NCBI GenBank assembly: GCA_002708925.1
Contig: PAPN01000053.1
Coordinates: forward strand, 114,721-178,720
Direction: 5' to 3'
DNA from: Paracoccaceae bacterium
GTDB lineage: Bacteria; Pseudomonadota; Alphaproteobacteria; Rhodobacterales; Rhodobacteraceae
DNA length: 64,000 bases
The notes beneath the pieces were generated by a model, which was not told the DNA's origin, searched no databases, and was given only the letters and a program-made list of their open reading frames with translations. Position numbers and translations under genes: made by a program. Below, one piece after another: positions 62,750-64,000 of this stretch (positions are counted from its first letter, which is position 1; every line of letters starts with the position of its first letter).

Positions 62750-63145
62750 ATGGCGAAGGCCATTCACAGCATGATCCGCGTGCTCGACGAGGCGCGCTCG
62801 CTGGCGTTCTACGAAAAGGCATTCGGCCTGACCGTGGCCGACCGGCTCGACTTCCCGGAGTTCACGCTGGTCTACCTCAGCAATGCCGAAAGCGGCTTCG
62901 AGCTCGAGCTGACGGTGAACAAGGACCGCACCGAGCCCTACGATCTCGGCGACGGCTATGGCCACCTTGCCGTGTCGGTCGACGACCTCGAGGCCGAGCA
63001 CGCAAGGTTCGAGGCCGAGGGGCTGAATCCGCGCAAGCTGGTGGAATTCGCTCCCGCGGGCGAGGTCGTCGCGAAGTTCTTCTTCGTCGCCGACCCGGAC
63101 GGCTACCAGATCGAGGTGCTGGCGCGCGAGGGCCGCTTCGCCTGA
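62750..63145 (+). CDS. VOC family protein, glyoxalase I-like
   Basis: A 131-residue vicinal-oxygen-chelate protein: IHSMIRVLDEARSLAFYEKA, ELELTVNKDRTEPYDLGDGY then GHLAVSV, and FFVADPDGYQIEVLAREG. The pattern of metal-binding His/Glu residues fits glyoxalase I (lactoylglutathione lyase). The ATG at 62750 lies 8 bases after AAGGAG; an ATG at 62744 is closer than usual. Codons are strongly G/C-ending, as in the 5' part of dapD. A strong hairpin follows the stop. Confidence 0.85.
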   Translation: MAKAIHSMIRVLDEARSLAFYEKAFGLTVADRLDFPEFTLVYLSNAESGFELELTVNKDRTEPYDLGDGYGHLAVSVDDLEAEHARFEAEGLNPRKLVEFAPAGEVVAKFFFVADPDGYQIEVLAREGRFA

Positions 63146-63150
63146 CACCG

Positions 63151-63184
63151 GGCCCGGCCCGGGGCAAACCGCCCGGGCCGGGCC
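63151..63184. terminator. G/C-rich hairpin after the VOC gene
   Basis: A long stem, GGCCCGGCCCGG with CCCGGGCCGGGCC, with a short loop and no T-run on either side. Possible terminator or pause hairpin. The remaining gap up to rimP is G/C-rich and shows no gene other than the leader terminator below. Confidence 0.4.
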
Positions 63185-63324
63185 TGCCTTCGTCTTGGCC
63201 CGCGGGGCGGCCGGCGCGGGGCTTGCGTTGCACGCGCCCCTTGCGGAATCGAATCGTGGCGCGTATATGGCCCATCAACAGCGGCGCGTCGGGGCCTCCT
63301 CCGAAGCTCCACCGGGAAAGATCG

Positions 63325-63347
63325 ACGGGCCGCGCGCCCGTTTTTTT
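63325..63347 (+). terminator. terminator-like hairpin in rimP leader
   Basis: The stem ACGGGC-CGCGC-GCCCGT is followed by seven T in a row, 24 bases before the rimP start. It would end transcripts that arrive from upstream, or act as an attenuator of rimP-nusA. No leader peptide or ligand motif is recognised. Confidence 0.6.
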
Positions 63348-63370
63348 GTTTCATGCATCGGACCCGGAGA

Positions 63371-63955
63371 ATGACCGACCTGATCGCCAAATCCGCCATC
63401 GACCGGCGCATCGCCGAGATCATCACCCCCGTCATCGAGGACATGGGGTTCGAGCTCGTGCGCATTCGTCTGATGAGTGGCAAGACATCCACCCTGCAGA
63501 TCATGGCCGAACGCCCCGAGGGCGGCATCGAGGTCGACGAGTGCGCCGACATCTCGACCGCCGTCTCGGCGGTGCTCGACGTCGAAGACCCGATTCTCGA
63601 CGCCTACACGCTCGAAGTGTCGAGCCCCGGCATCGACCGGCCGCTCACGCGGCTCAAGGATTTCGACACCTACGAGGGCTACGAGGCCAAGATCGAGACC
63701 CACGAGATGATCGACGGCCGCAAGCGCTGGCGTGGCATGCTCGCCGGTGTCGAAGGTGGCGAGGTGCTGCTCAACATCGAGGAGAACGGCGAGGACCAGA
63801 CCATCGGCCTGCAGTTCGACTGGCTGAGCGATGCCAAGCTCGTGATGACAGATGACCTCGTCCGCGACATGCTGCGCGCCCGCAAGGCCCAGGCCGTGGA
63901 CGAAACCCAATTCGACGATATCCAGGCCGACGACGCGGCCGCTCAGGAGGAGTAA
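63371..63955 (+). CDS. rimP: ribosome maturation factor RimP
   Basis: A 194-residue RimP, needed for 30S subunit assembly. The N-terminal domain has [14 protein letters not shown] (about residues 24-37), the middle has [20 protein letters not shown] (about 56-75), and [20 protein letters not shown] (about 79-98) is the strongest family signature. The C-terminal SH3-like domain ends in an acidic tail. The ATG at 63371 is preferred over 63353 by family start. The nusA start codon follows the rimP stop by 7 bases, the usual rimP-nusA order. Confidence 0.94.
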   Translation: MTDLIAKSAIDRRIAEIITPVIEDMGFELVRIRLMSGKTSTLQIMAERPEGGIEVDECADISTAVSAVLDVEDPILDAYTLEVSSPGIDRPLTRLKDFDTYEGYEAKIETHEMIDGRKRWRGMLAGVEGGEVLLNIEENGEDQTIGLQFDWLSDAKLVMTDDLVRDMLRARKAQAVDETQFDDIQADDAAAQEE

Positions 63956-63962
63956 GAAGAAA

Positions 63963-64000
63963 ATGGCAATCACCTCTGCCAACCAGCTTGAGCTTCTGCA
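63963..64000 (+). CDS. nusA: transcription factor NusA, 5' end only
   Basis: The first twelve codons, MAITSANQLELL, match the NusA N-terminus of Rhodobacteraceae, and the gene sits directly behind rimP as expected. The window ends inside it. Codons here include TCT and CTT, unlike the very G/C-ending rimP. Confidence 0.8.
   Translation, partial: MAITSANQLELL

Noticed and set aside
1..64000. tRNA, rRNA genes, CRISPR arrays and insertion sequences.
   Set aside because: None was recognised; no spaced repeat array, transposase or tRNA-like fold was found by reading both strands. A tRNA scan would settle this.

Overview
This window looks like a chromosome segment of a Rhodobacteraceae bacterium (Roseobacter group, Alphaproteobacteria), with mobile DNA at its left edge and in its middle. 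The family call rests on the fdsGBA-fdhD-fdsD formate dehydrogenase operon, a serB / serC-serA locus with an alphaproteobacterial-type serC leader, the short alphaproteobacterial FMN-riboswitch ribH, Hint-domain proteins, the rimP-nusA order, and CTG-rich codon use at roughly 60 % G+C. I ran no database searches; family calls come from motifs and remembered family features.

Layout. 1-5.4 kb: part of a plasmid or conjugative element. A leftward, overlapping gene series encodes a RepC-type replication initiator without repA/repB beside it, a methyltransferase-like protein, a DotA/TraY-type IVB secretion membrane protein, a lipoprotein and three small proteins. A possible antisense RNA lies in front of repC. 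5.6-13.2 kb: a sulfotransferase, then the NAD-dependent formate dehydrogenase operon with its LysR regulator; both promoters carry the same ATAG-N7-CTAT site. 13.2-17.5 kb: NAD salvage genes pncB and pncA around a membrane hybrid histidine kinase. 17.5-29.2 kb: housekeeping and envelope genes (trhO, arfB, yhhQ, phytase-like esterase, mepA, UMF1 transporter, thioesterase, yggT, recQ, yaaA) and a soluble hybrid kinase with two receiver domains. 29.3-36.8 kb: a very large alpha-2-macroglobulin coupled to penicillin-binding protein 1C. 36.8-42.1 kb: a thiolase, a 53-residue protein, a protein phosphatase, and serC-serA.

42.1-49.4 kb: a decayed 7.3 kb prophage or phage satellite inserted into the serC 5' leader, with near-identical att cores at both ends. 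It keeps an integrase, an excisionase-like gene, a repressor with twin operators and a second operator-like pair. Its packaging and capsid genes are broken by deletions, a stop codon and small frameshifts. No tail, lysis or replication genes are visible.

49.5-64 kb: serB, ribH with an FMN riboswitch, a lytic transglycosylase, RNase R, a DUF2064 protein, a GNAT acetyltransferase, dapE, two Hint-domain proteins, an ionotropic-glutamate-receptor-like protein, dapD, a VOC protein, rimP and the first codons of nusA. Codon use changes abruptly inside dapD near 62.05 kb, which suggests a recombination (or assembly) junction.

The most unusual parts are the serC-leader element with its paired operators and possible integrase arm sites, the solitary repC-dotA operon with its possible antisense RNA, the channel-like receptor with an atypical pore loop, and the mosaic dapD.
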